From the NCBI GenBank assembly GCA_047602905.1, contig JBLKOP010000008.1, positions 1 through 48,119 on the forward strand: a stretch of 48,119 nucleotides of DNA, given 5' to 3'. The stretch's first letter is position 1. The number at the start of each line of letters is the position of its first letter. The translations under genes were made by a program, and so were the position numbers. Positions 23,572 through 31,160 of this stretch are shown here, one piece after another. A model generated the notes under the pieces. That model was not told where the DNA came from. It ran no database searches and saw nothing but the letters and a program-made list of their open reading frames with translations. Origin of the DNA: SKIA01 sp047602905. Its GTDB lineage: Archaea; Nanobdellota; Nanobdellia; Woesearchaeales; SKIA01.

Positions 23572-23606
23572 AGAATGACTTTTTCGGCAGTGCGGAATAT
23601 TTATAA
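23572..23606 (+). promoter_or_regulatory. Archaellum-locus promoter 1 with shared upstream motif
   Basis: The motif aagaatgacttttt-CGG-cagtg-CGGAA (23572-23597) is followed directly by the TATA box tttataag (23599-23606). The same motif precedes promoter 2 at 24931. The predicted start of transcription leaves a leader of about 35-40 nt before the ATG at 23667, with a palindromic TCCTATAGGA (23653-23662) next to a weak Shine-Dalgarno. Confidence 0.5.
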
Positions 23607-23666
23607 GCAATCATCTCTGTAGAAAGCACTAGAGTAACCTGCAAGAGCAGATTCCTATAGGAAAAG

Positions 23667-24938
23667 ATGGTGATTAAGGACGTATTACAGAAACTAAAAA
23701 CAGCAGACCCAAACGATCCTAAAGTCGCTGTTTTACGAGAAAAACTTGCAAAAATAAAACAAGACAATTCTACACAAGAAACTCCTCAAGAAAACAAACC
23801 AGAACCTAAAACGCCGGATACAGCAGAAACCAAGCCAGCTGAAAAACCCACAGGAGACGAAGAGATTAATCGCTTAGTACAGGCTAGCGAGCAAGAACGA
23901 AGAGCATACGCACAAAAAGAAAACCCTCGTTTACGCGTAAAAGAAGAACAAACGCATCGACTAGTAGCAAAACAAGTAGGAGAACTTATTGAACTCGCAG
24001 GAGACATGGGTAAGCGCTTACAAAAACTTGAGCAAGAAAAAGCGCAGACAAAACAGCACATCGAGAAATTAGAAGCAAAAAACGCTGATTTACTTGAGAA
24101 AATGAAAGTTATTGATGGACGACTAGAAAAATTCATGGGCTTATACGAACTCATAACCAACCAGTACAACCCATTTAGTGAACAAGAAGAAGTACAGGTG
24201 CCTTCTCAGAGCGTCTCAGTTTCAGAAACGCTTAGTGGACAAGAACAGCAAGTGTCTGTTCAGCAAGGAGAGATAAGCTCAGAGAACAAAAAAAAAATTG
24301 ATCAACTCCTGCGAGAACTCCAGAATGATGAGAAGAACGAATCAACACAAAGCGTGGAAGCTCAAGAAGAAATCCAGGAGCGCCAGCACGAACTAGCAGA
24401 CCAGCTTACTAAACAACTTCACACCTTATTTACTTCGTTTGAGAAACGACTACAAAAAAGTCTTGATGAGCGCGTACACGACAAAGTTCACGAGACGCTT
24501 TTGGGCGTTGAGAAACTTCTTGATGAAGAAGTACAAGAAGCAGTTGATGAGGATGTAGACTCTCTTAAAGAAAGCGATTCGTTACTCTCAGGAGCTCTTG
24601 AGGAGCTGCACTCTCTTGAAAGCTCAGCGTCTGATGCTGCGTTGTTTGCTCAGGAAGAAGAGGCGTTTAGTAAGGAAGTACTTGATTTAGATAAGCAAAT
24701 AAAAGCTATTCCTGAGTCTATGTACTTTCGTTTACAAGACGGGCGTATACTCACAAGCGTAGATGATTTACGCGAAGCGCTAGAAACTATTTCACAAAGA
24801 ACGTTTACTCACCACGTAACTGATCGCCACAACGATTTTGCTGATTGGTTGGCGTTAGCGCTTAAGGATTCTCGTGGGGAGTTGCTTCGCGGAAAGTCTC
24901 GTGAGGAGATGTTGGCGGTTCTTTCTGCAGAAGAATGA
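23667..24938 (+). CDS. FlaD/FlaE-like archaellum protein fused to a DUF5752-like domain
   Basis: A 423-residue protein. The N-terminal ~115 residues are charged and low-complexity. A coiled coil follows (about residues 95-165), ending in GRLEKFMGLYELITNQYNPF, which closely resembles the FlaC/D/E consensus (LYE-x-x-x-NQ-x-NPF). A long acidic linker comes next. The C-terminal ~80 residues (MYFRLQDGRILTSVDDLREALE, FTHHVTDRHNDFADWLALALKD) resemble DUF5752. FlaC/D/E proteins form the cytosolic ring linking the archaellum motor to chemotaxis in Euryarchaeota. The last ~90 codons are notably more G/T rich than the rest. Confidence 0.7.
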   Translation: MVIKDVLQKLKTADPNDPKVAVLREKLAKIKQDNSTQETPQENKPEPKTPDTAETKPAEKPTGDEEINRLVQASEQERRAYAQKENPRLRVKEEQTHRLVAKQVGELIELAGDMGKRLQKLEQEKAQTKQHIEKLEAKNADLLEKMKVIDGRLEKFMGLYELITNQYNPFSEQEEVQVPSQSVSVSETLSGQEQQVSVQQGEISSENKKKIDQLLRELQNDEKNESTQSVEAQEEIQERQHELADQLTKQLHTLFTSFEKRLQKSLDERVHDKVHETLLGVEKLLDEEVQEAVDEDVDSLKESDSLLSGALEELHSLESSASDAALFAQEEEAFSKEVLDLDKQIKAIPESMYFRLQDGRILTSVDDLREALETISQRTFTHHVTDRHNDFADWLALALKDSRGELLRGKSREEMLAVLSAEE

Positions 24939-24977
24939 GCTTTTCGGTGGTTCCGAAACACAGAAATACTTATAAAT
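24931..24977 (+). promoter_or_regulatory. Archaellum-locus promoter 2 with shared motif
   Basis: aagaatgagcttttcgg (24931-24947) matches promoter 1 at 15 of 17 positions. It contains a perfect inverted repeat TTTCGG-TGGTT-CCGAAA (24942-24958), followed by the TATA box cttataaat (24969-24977). The first bases double as the last codons of the FlaD-like gene. Confidence 0.55.
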
Positions 24978-24998
24978 ACTTAATGTAAATATACACCA

Positions 24999-25026
24999 TA
25001 CCAGTGTAGATAAATGTATACTGGTA
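24999..25026 (+). promoter_or_regulatory. Leader hairpin before the pilin-like gene
   Basis: Arms 24999-25008 and 25017-25026 (taccagtgta / tatactggta) form ten consecutive RNA base pairs including one G-U, with an 8-nt loop. If transcription starts about 26 nt after the TATA box at 24969, the hairpin lies in the 5' leader, ending 9 nt before the ATG at 25036. It could control translation or mRNA stability, or be a DNA operator. Confidence 0.55.
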
Positions 25027-25035
25027 GTGTGTGTC

Positions 25036-25509
25036 ATGATCAAGAATAAGAAAGGAGCAGAAAACGTCATAGCAAGCCTCATACTATTCATAGCAGTAAT
25101 GGCACTCGCAACAACAGCAACAATACTCTTCAAAAACCACCTAGACACAAGCGGAGCAGCAATAACACAACAACAAAGCAGAAGCACAGACCTCATAGGA
25201 ACAAACTTTGACATCATACTCGCAAGCTACAACACAGGAACAATAACCGCATACGTAAAAAACACCGGAACAACAAGATTCTACCCAGAAGAAATAGACC
25301 TATACATCAACAACCAAAGAATACCAAGAAACCCAGCAAACAGAACAATAACCATAGTAGAAGACACAAACACCATAAACCCAGACGTATGGGACCCAGG
25401 AGAAGAACTAGAAATAGAAATCTACAAAACATTCAGCACAAGCCAAACACACACACTACGAGTAACAACACCAAACTCAGCAAGCACAACGGAGGAATTC
25501 AGCAGCTAA
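25036..25509 (+). CDS. Type IV pilin-like/FlaG-family protein
   Basis: A 157-residue protein beginning MIKNKKGAENVIASLILFIAV, a class III signal peptide: short, basic, ending KKGA before a Glu and a hydrophobic helix, as processed by prepilin peptidase. The rest is a beta-rich extracellular domain with ITAYVKNTGTTRFYPEEIDLYI, which resembles FlaG/FlaF-type stator proteins and archaellins. The ATG at 25036 is preferred over a GTG at 25027 because it puts the basic KNKK motif at the usual place. It may be a pilin subunit or FlaG; no separate classical archaellin gene is seen in the window. Confidence 0.75.
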   Translation: MIKNKKGAENVIASLILFIAVMALATTATILFKNHLDTSGAAITQQQSRSTDLIGTNFDIILASYNTGTITAYVKNTGTTRFYPEEIDLYINNQRIPRNPANRTITIVEDTNTINPDVWDPGEELEIEIYKTFSTSQTHTLRVTTPNSASTTEEFSS

Positions 25510-25510
25510 C

Positions 25511-26317
25511 ATGGGATTCTCAACAGTATTTAGCATGCTCGCATTCCTACTCATATTCATAGGAATGACCGTATTCGTACTACAAGCACAAACAAGCATC
25601 TCAACAACAGCACAAACAATACAAGAACAACAAAACCAACAACAAGCAAGAATAGAACTCATCAACCAAGACTACGAAGAAAACAAAGAAGTACCCTGGA
25701 GAATACAATACGCAGACGAATTCGAGAAAGGAGAATTTACTAACACAACAACACAACAAGACAGCGTAATAGCAACAACAACACAAGGAACCTACACAAG
25801 CCCGCCATACGACACAGGACACAACAGCAACTACACAACAATAAGCTGGAGCAGCATAGGAAGCATAAGCTTTCAACTACGAAGCGCAAACACAACAGAA
25901 GAACTAGAACTAGAAGATTTTATCGGCCCAGACACAACAACAAGTAGCTCATACACAAGCAACGGAGCAGAAATTAATCAAACACACAACAACAACAGAT
26001 ACATACAATACCAAGCAACAATACCAGAAACAGCACAACTACAAAGCACAAACATAGGAGTAATAAGACAAACAGGACACGCAACACTACAACTAAGAAA
26101 CATAGAACGAAAGAAACTACGAGCAGAAGAAACAAGCACCTACATAGACGGACAAAGAACACCAAGAACAAGCGCTCACAGAGAACTACAACTAGAAGAA
26201 ACACAAGACATAAGACTCTGGAACCAAGCAGAAACACTCACCCTAACAGTATTTGTTAACCAACCAGCAACAATAACAATAACCAACCAAGAAGCACAAA
26301 TAACAACCACCATATAA
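25511..26317 (+). CDS. FlaF-like protein with an extra surface domain
   Basis: A 268-residue protein starting MGFSTVFSMLAFLLIFIGMTVFVLQAQ, matching the N-terminal helix of FlaF proteins (MGFS-x-x-hydrophobic), which anchor the archaellum motor to the S-layer. After a short coiled coil comes an added beta-rich extracellular domain with SWSSIGSISFQLRSAN, FIGPDTTTSSSYTSNG and NNNRYIQYQATIPE, a motif set seen in various surface proteins. It is longer than ordinary FlaF (about 130-180 residues). The start is 1 bp after the preceding stop, so the two are co-translated. Confidence 0.7.
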   Translation: MGFSTVFSMLAFLLIFIGMTVFVLQAQTSISTTAQTIQEQQNQQQARIELINQDYEENKEVPWRIQYADEFEKGEFTNTTTQQDSVIATTTQGTYTSPPYDTGHNSNYTTISWSSIGSISFQLRSANTTEELELEDFIGPDTTTSSSYTSNGAEINQTHNNNRYIQYQATIPETAQLQSTNIGVIRQTGHATLQLRNIERKKLRAEETSTYIDGQRTPRTSAHRELQLEETQDIRLWNQAETLTLTVFVNQPATITITNQEAQITTTI

Positions 26318-26322
26318 CGCCC

Positions 26323-27039
26323 ATGCAAACAACACAACAAAAAAAACTCCTCAACATCACCCTACGAAGAGACGAACTAGGAAGAACAATAGGAGGAGGA
26401 CTACCCGCAAACAGCCTAATACTACTAGAAGGACCAGACGGAGCAGGAAAAAGCCTACTCGCACAACGAGTAACCTACGGACTACTAGACAACAACCAAA
26501 CAGTAAGCTACCTATCAACAGAACTCAACACACAAGGATACATCGAACAAATGGCAAGCCTCAACTACGACATAAAATACGACTTACTAGACGAAAAACT
26601 CTTCTTCATAAGCCTCTTTCCCTTCTACGGAAAAGGAACACTAAAAACAAAAAACTTCCTAGACACACTCCTAGAATGCAAAGAACTCTTCAGAAGCGAA
26701 GTAATCATCTTTGACACACTCAGCTTCTTACTCGTAGACGACAACCTCAGCCAAGAAGACGCATTTCTCTTTCTAACATTTCTAAAAAGACTCAACAGCC
26801 TAGGAAAAACAGTACTCGTAGCAGTAGACCCAAAACACATCAACCAACACCTACTCAACCTCATACGAAGCAGCTGCGACATAATACTAGAACTACAACT
26901 ACGAGAATTCGCAGGACAACCAGTACGAGTAATCAGCGTAAAACGATTCAAAAGAGCAGGAGGTGAAGTAACAAGCGCAATCCCTTTCAGGGTAGAGCCA
27001 GGAAAAGGACTCGTAATAGAAATAGTCAGCTTCAGCTAA
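26323..27039 (+). CDS. arlH: Archaellum regulatory ATPase FlaH (ArlH)
   Basis: A 238-residue RecA/KaiC-like protein. The Walker A motif is GPDGAGKS (residues 37-44) and the Walker B-like strand is VIIFDTLSFLLV. ITLRRDELGRTIGGGLP at the N-terminus is typical of FlaH. FlaH binds ATP, forms a ring and docks on FlaI to control assembly or rotation. Spacing is 5 bp from the FlaF-like gene and 1 bp to FlaI, consistent with one operon. Confidence 0.9.
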   Translation: MQTTQQKKLLNITLRRDELGRTIGGGLPANSLILLEGPDGAGKSLLAQRVTYGLLDNNQTVSYLSTELNTQGYIEQMASLNYDIKYDLLDEKLFFISLFPFYGKGTLKTKNFLDTLLECKELFRSEVIIFDTLSFLLVDDNLSQEDAFLFLTFLKRLNSLGKTVLVAVDPKHINQHLLNLIRSSCDIILELQLREFAGQPVRVISVKRFKRAGGEVTSAIPFRVEPGKGLVIEIVSFS

Positions 27040-27040
27040 C

Positions 27041-28684
27041 ATGGTACAACGAAGACACGCAAAAAAAACAGAAGACTTCGCACTAGCACAAAACAAACAC
27101 GCACACCTACGAGCATACGTGCAAGAAGCAATAGCCAAACACGGAGAACCAGAATGGCAGATAGAACTAGACAGAAGCATGAAAAGCGACGACAACCCAA
27201 ACGTACTCTACCCAGTAGGAGACCCGATATTCATCCACGTATACAAAGAACAAGAAACAGGAACGATCATCTACAACGTCATAGAACCACGACTTAACGA
27301 AGAAGAAGAAGCACTCATGGAAAAAGTAATGGACAGAATGATAGAGCACGCACACAAATACGAAGTACCACAAAAAATTGAGGACGCAGGAGAAATCATA
27401 CAAAAAATCTATGAAGAAGTAGTCAAGATAAGCGACCACAAACCAAACAAACTAGAAGCAGCAGTAGAAAGCAAAATACACCTCACACAACAAGAACACG
27501 ACAACATATGGTACTACGTATACAGAAACAGAGTAGGATACGGAAAACTCGAACCACTCTTCTACGACCCATACCTAGAAGACATCCACTGCACAGGAGT
27601 AGGAAACGTAAAAACCATCCACAAAATATTCGAGATGGTACACACAAACATCGAATTCAGAAACGACCTAGAACTAGACAAATACATCCTAGACAGCAGT
27701 GAGCGAGTAGAGCGACCAGTAAGTGACGCAAACAGCGTAGTAGACGCAATCATGCCGGATGGAAGCCGTGTAAACTTTATCTATGGACGAGAACTCAGCC
27801 TAGAAGGAAGCAGCTTTACCATACGTAAATTCAGCGAGGTACCAGTAAGCATTATACAAATCATTAAGTGGGGAACGATGAGCGCAGAACTAGCAGCGTA
27901 TCTCTGGCTAGCAATAGAGAACGGAATGAACATCTTTGTGTGCGGAGAAACAGCAAGCGGAAAAACAACAACGCTAAACGCAGCAAGCACATTCATAAAA
28001 CCAGAAGACAAAGTATACAGCGTAGAAAACACCCCAGAAGTAACGATGCCACACAAAACCTGGCAACACCTAGTAACGCGCGAGAGCGGAAAAGACACAG
28101 ACGTAACAATATTTGATTTACTCATAGCAGCACTAAGAAGCAGACCAAACTACATCATCGTAGGAGAAATACGAGGAGAAGAAGGAAACGTAGCGTTTCA
28201 AGCAATGCAAACAGGTCATCCTGTAATGAGCACGTTTCACGCAGGAAGCCCACACAGCATGATACAAAGACTCACAGGACACCCAATAAACGTACCCATA
28301 GCAAGTATAGACAACCTCAACATCGTACTCATCCAACAAGCAGTCAGTCACAAAGGAAAACGACTCAGAAGAGTACTAAGCGTAACAGAAATAGAGCGCT
28401 ACTACGATGTAGAAAACAAAGTCATCACCAGAGAAGTATTTAATTGGGACGCAGTAAACGACGAGCACCGATTCAGAGGACTCTTTAACAGCTACATACT
28501 AGAAAAAAAGATCGCCTCAGCACTCGGATACGAAGACACAAGAGACATTTACAACGAGCTAGAACGAAGAACAAAGATACTGCAAAAAATGGCCGAAGAA
28601 GACATAGAAGACTACTTTGACGTCTGGGACACCATAGCAACCTTTGAGAAACGAGGAGAAGAAAGCCTCCCATTCATCCTATAA
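27041..28684 (+). CDS. arlI: Archaellum motor ATPase FlaI (ArlI)
   Basis: A 547-residue type II/IV secretion ATPase that powers archaellum assembly and rotation, or pilus assembly if the locus encodes a pilus. Walker A is GETASGKT (302-309). The Asp box and Walker B regions follow (DLLIAALRSRPNYIIVGEIRGEEG), then the His box (GHPVMSTFHAG). The N-terminal ~200 residues include a FlaI-type domain with GKLEPLFYDPYLEDIHCTG. Length matches archaeal FlaI. It is 1 bp after FlaH and 4 bp before FlaJ. Confidence 0.93.
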   Translation: MVQRRHAKKTEDFALAQNKHAHLRAYVQEAIAKHGEPEWQIELDRSMKSDDNPNVLYPVGDPIFIHVYKEQETGTIIYNVIEPRLNEEEEALMEKVMDRMIEHAHKYEVPQKIEDAGEIIQKIYEEVVKISDHKPNKLEAAVESKIHLTQQEHDNIWYYVYRNRVGYGKLEPLFYDPYLEDIHCTGVGNVKTIHKIFEMVHTNIEFRNDLELDKYILDSSERVERPVSDANSVVDAIMPDGSRVNFIYGRELSLEGSSFTIRKFSEVPVSIIQIIKWGTMSAELAAYLWLAIENGMNIFVCGETASGKTTTLNAASTFIKPEDKVYSVENTPEVTMPHKTWQHLVTRESGKDTDVTIFDLLIAALRSRPNYIIVGEIRGEEGNVAFQAMQTGHPVMSTFHAGSPHSMIQRLTGHPINVPIASIDNLNIVLIQQAVSHKGKRLRRVLSVTEIERYYDVENKVITREVFNWDAVNDEHRFRGLFNSYILEKKIASALGYEDTRDIYNELERRTKILQKMAEEDIEDYFDVWDTIATFEKRGEESLPFIL

Positions 28685-28688
28685 GAAC

Positions 28689-30350
28689 ATGCAACAATAC
28701 GTCTACGCAATGGGTTTTGAAGACCTACGAGAATTTCTTACCAAATTCGTACTGCCAGTACTCATAGGAAGCATAGCAGCATATGCAGTACTTCTCTTCT
28801 TTACAGTACCTTGGTACGTACCCTACCTCTTCTTAATCATAGGAATAAGTTTTATCATGATATACCCGTACATGGAGTATGAGAAAAAAAAAGTTGATAT
28901 CCATGAAAACATCCACTTATTCATCACCTACGCAGGAACCATAAGCACCCTAGACGTAAACAGACACCAATTCTTTACACACGTAAGCAAACAAGAACAA
29001 TTCGGCTACATAACACAACTAAGCAAAAAAATTTTGTACCTAGCAAGAGACTGGAATTTAGGGTTTGCTCAGACAAGCAGAAAACTCGCAAAGTTTAGTC
29101 CCTCAAGAATACTCGCGGACTTCTTAGACCGAATGGCAGCAGTACTAGACTTTGGAGAAGATCTCTCAGTCTTTCTTACCGAAGAACAAGACGCAGTCAT
29201 GCAAGACTACGCAAGCGAGTACAAACAAAGCTTAGAAAACATTAAGACACTCCAAGACGTATTTATTAGTATAACAATAGCAATGGCGTTCGCACTCGCA
29301 AGCGCACTACTCGTACCCATACTGATAGGAATGGACATGCTTCTTATCGTACAATACGGTTTGTTCGCACTCGTATTTGTAGACGTACTACTCATCCTAC
29401 TCATAAAAACGTTCATCCCACAAGACAGACTCGCACACACACTAAAAATCAAGGATGAAGGAAGCAAAAAAATCACGAAATACCTCTACATAGCAGCACC
29501 CATAAGCGCAGTACTCCTCGCAGGACTACTGGCCATGGGAACATTTAGTTTTCTTATTAACGTAACCCTCGCAACAATACCGCTCTTCTTTGTAGGAGTA
29601 CTAGCAATACAAGAAGAAAACACGATTTTTAAACGAGACAAAGCATACCCAGCATTTATACGAGCAATAGGAGGAACCATTTATGTACGTGGAGGAGGAG
29701 TAGGAAGCGCACTAGGAGCGCTACAAGTACACGACTTTGGAGTACTGCAACCAATGGTAACAGCACTACACAGAAGACTTAAGCTAGGAAGTGACAAAAC
29801 AAAAAGCTGGCTGTACTTTAGTGCAGAAACAGGAAGCAACCTCATCTACTACTTCACAGAAATATTTCGAGAAAGCATCTACCTAGGAGGACACGGAGAA
29901 AAAATAGGTCACATAATAAGCCAAAATTTTAGCAAACTACTCAGCCTAAGAAAACTCCGCCTACAACTAGCAAGCGGAATGAGAGGAGCACTCTATGGAG
30001 GACTCGTAGGATTCGTAGCAACCGTGTACATGGCAGCAGCAATAACAGAAATGCTAGGAGGACTTTTTGGAGGAGCATTCACGCAAGAAGACCTCACAGG
30101 AGAAGCAGCACAACTCTTTAGCAACATACTACCTGGAATACCAGAAATAAACATGGCACAAGTAGGTTTTTACATAGGACTCATGGTAATCGTGCACGCA
30201 GCAAGCAGCGCGTACATAATAAAAATCATAGACGGAGGAAAAAAAGAAGCGATGTTCTTTGACTTCACAGCAATGTGCGTAGTAGGAAGCATACTTAGCT
30301 GGGTAATACCAAAGGTGAGTGACTGGGCGTTTGGAGGACTAGCAGGATAG
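28689..30350 (+). CDS. arlJ: Archaellum platform membrane protein FlaJ (ArlJ)
   Basis: A 553-residue TadC/GspF-type membrane protein. It has hydrophobic helices near residues 20-60, a large cytoplasmic domain (RNWNLGFAQTSRKLA-type region around 115-180), a second membrane set (~190-260 and ~275-315), another cytoplasmic domain (AFIRAIGGTIYVRGGG onward) and a final set of helices. This is the FlaJ pattern with duplicated F domains. The ATG at 28689, just after the FlaI stop, is chosen over an upstream codon inside FlaI. Confidence 0.9.
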   Translation: MQQYVYAMGFEDLREFLTKFVLPVLIGSIAAYAVLLFFTVPWYVPYLFLIIGISFIMIYPYMEYEKKKVDIHENIHLFITYAGTISTLDVNRHQFFTHVSKQEQFGYITQLSKKILYLARDWNLGFAQTSRKLAKFSPSRILADFLDRMAAVLDFGEDLSVFLTEEQDAVMQDYASEYKQSLENIKTLQDVFISITIAMAFALASALLVPILIGMDMLLIVQYGLFALVFVDVLLILLIKTFIPQDRLAHTLKIKDEGSKKITKYLYIAAPISAVLLAGLLAMGTFSFLINVTLATIPLFFVGVLAIQEENTIFKRDKAYPAFIRAIGGTIYVRGGGVGSALGALQVHDFGVLQPMVTALHRRLKLGSDKTKSWLYFSAETGSNLIYYFTEIFRESIYLGGHGEKIGHIISQNFSKLLSLRKLRLQLASGMRGALYGGLVGFVATVYMAAAITEMLGGLFGGAFTQEDLTGEAAQLFSNILPGIPEINMAQVGFYIGLMVIVHAASSAYIIKIIDGGKKEAMFFDFTAMCVVGSILSWVIPKVSDWAFGGLAG

Positions 30351-30391
30351 AAAACCTTAAAAAGGGCTCTCTTGGAAAGTATGGTATAGTA

Positions 30392-30739
30392 ATGCAAGTG
30401 CCACAGCAACGATACGAAGGAACCTTTCATGATGGATTGATACATAGAAACGTAAGTCTGTACTTGCCAGCAAAGAACTCATTTGTAAAAGGAGCTCAAG
30501 GAAGCTACCTCACCTCAGAATTCGCTTTTTTAGATGTGCTTGTCGACTCCATACACGAACACCCAGAACAGAACCATTCATACGTACACGTACTTACTAA
30601 GCCAAGAGGAAACTCTACGTACGAATCCGTACTCGCAATTGAATTCAACAAAACAACCATTGTAGGAGTAAAGAAACTAGAACAATTAGCGCAGACAACA
30701 ACTCCTTTAGTACACAAACAACTACAAAAAGTCGCTTAG
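30392..30739 (+). CDS. Hypothetical protein, 115 aa
   Basis: An unrecognised soluble protein. It looks like a compact alpha/beta fold with strands around SVLAIEFNKTTIVGVKKLE. Several histidines (HDGLIHRN, DSIHEHPEQNH) might bind metal, but no known signature is seen. A TATA-like run (ccttaaaaag, about 30356-30365) lies about 30 nt upstream, so it is probably transcribed on its own rather than as part of the fla operon. Confidence 0.5.
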   Translation: MQVPQQRYEGTFHDGLIHRNVSLYLPAKNSFVKGAQGSYLTSEFAFLDVLVDSIHEHPEQNHSYVHVLTKPRGNSTYESVLAIEFNKTTIVGVKKLEQLAQTTTPLVHKQLQKVA

Positions 30740-30791
30740 AAACCACTTGAAAATAGTAACGAATATAAGTTGGTTGTGATGAACTACTTGT

Positions 30792-31160
30792 ATGGGAAGA
30801 CGAGAGCCACGAACAATAAACAATATAGAAACGTTAACACTAGGAATAAACCACACACTACAGAACTGCCCTCCATCAAGATACAACTTTACCTTATCAG
30901 TAAAAGAAAAGATTGGCTGGGTTACCTCAACCTACCAAGCAATGCCCATACGGTTTTCCTATCAACGAAGAGAAAACGCGAAAGGAATTCAAACAATAGA
31001 AGCAAACATAACAGGACAAGAAATTCCTGAAACAAACATCCATCTACGCTTAGTACTCAACCAGAACTACACAGTAAAAGAAGCAATGATTGCTCACGAA
31101 AAACCATTAATTCCTCAGAACTGTTACAAAACAGAAGTACAACACCAAAAAGTTCATTAA
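30792..31160 (+). CDS. Hypothetical protein, 122 aa
   Basis: An unrecognised protein starting MGRREPRTINNIETLTLGIN, with two Cys and a beta-rich pattern. The ATG at 30792 has a TATA-like box (aatataag, about 30762-30769) at leaderless spacing. An overlapping frame from 30770 has no such support. It ends 1 bp before the convergent thrS stop. Confidence 0.5.
   Translation: MGRREPRTINNIETLTLGINHTLQNCPPSRYNFTLSVKEKIGWVTSTYQAMPIRFSYQRRENAKGIQTIEANITGQEIPETNIHLRLVLNQNYTVKEAMIAHEKPLIPQNCYKTEVQHQKVH

Noticed and set aside
30770..31030. Alternative frame overlapping the 30792 gene
   Set aside because: Very basic, with Arg/Asn/Thr composition typical of frameshifted A/C-rich DNA; the TATA spacing supports the 30792 start.
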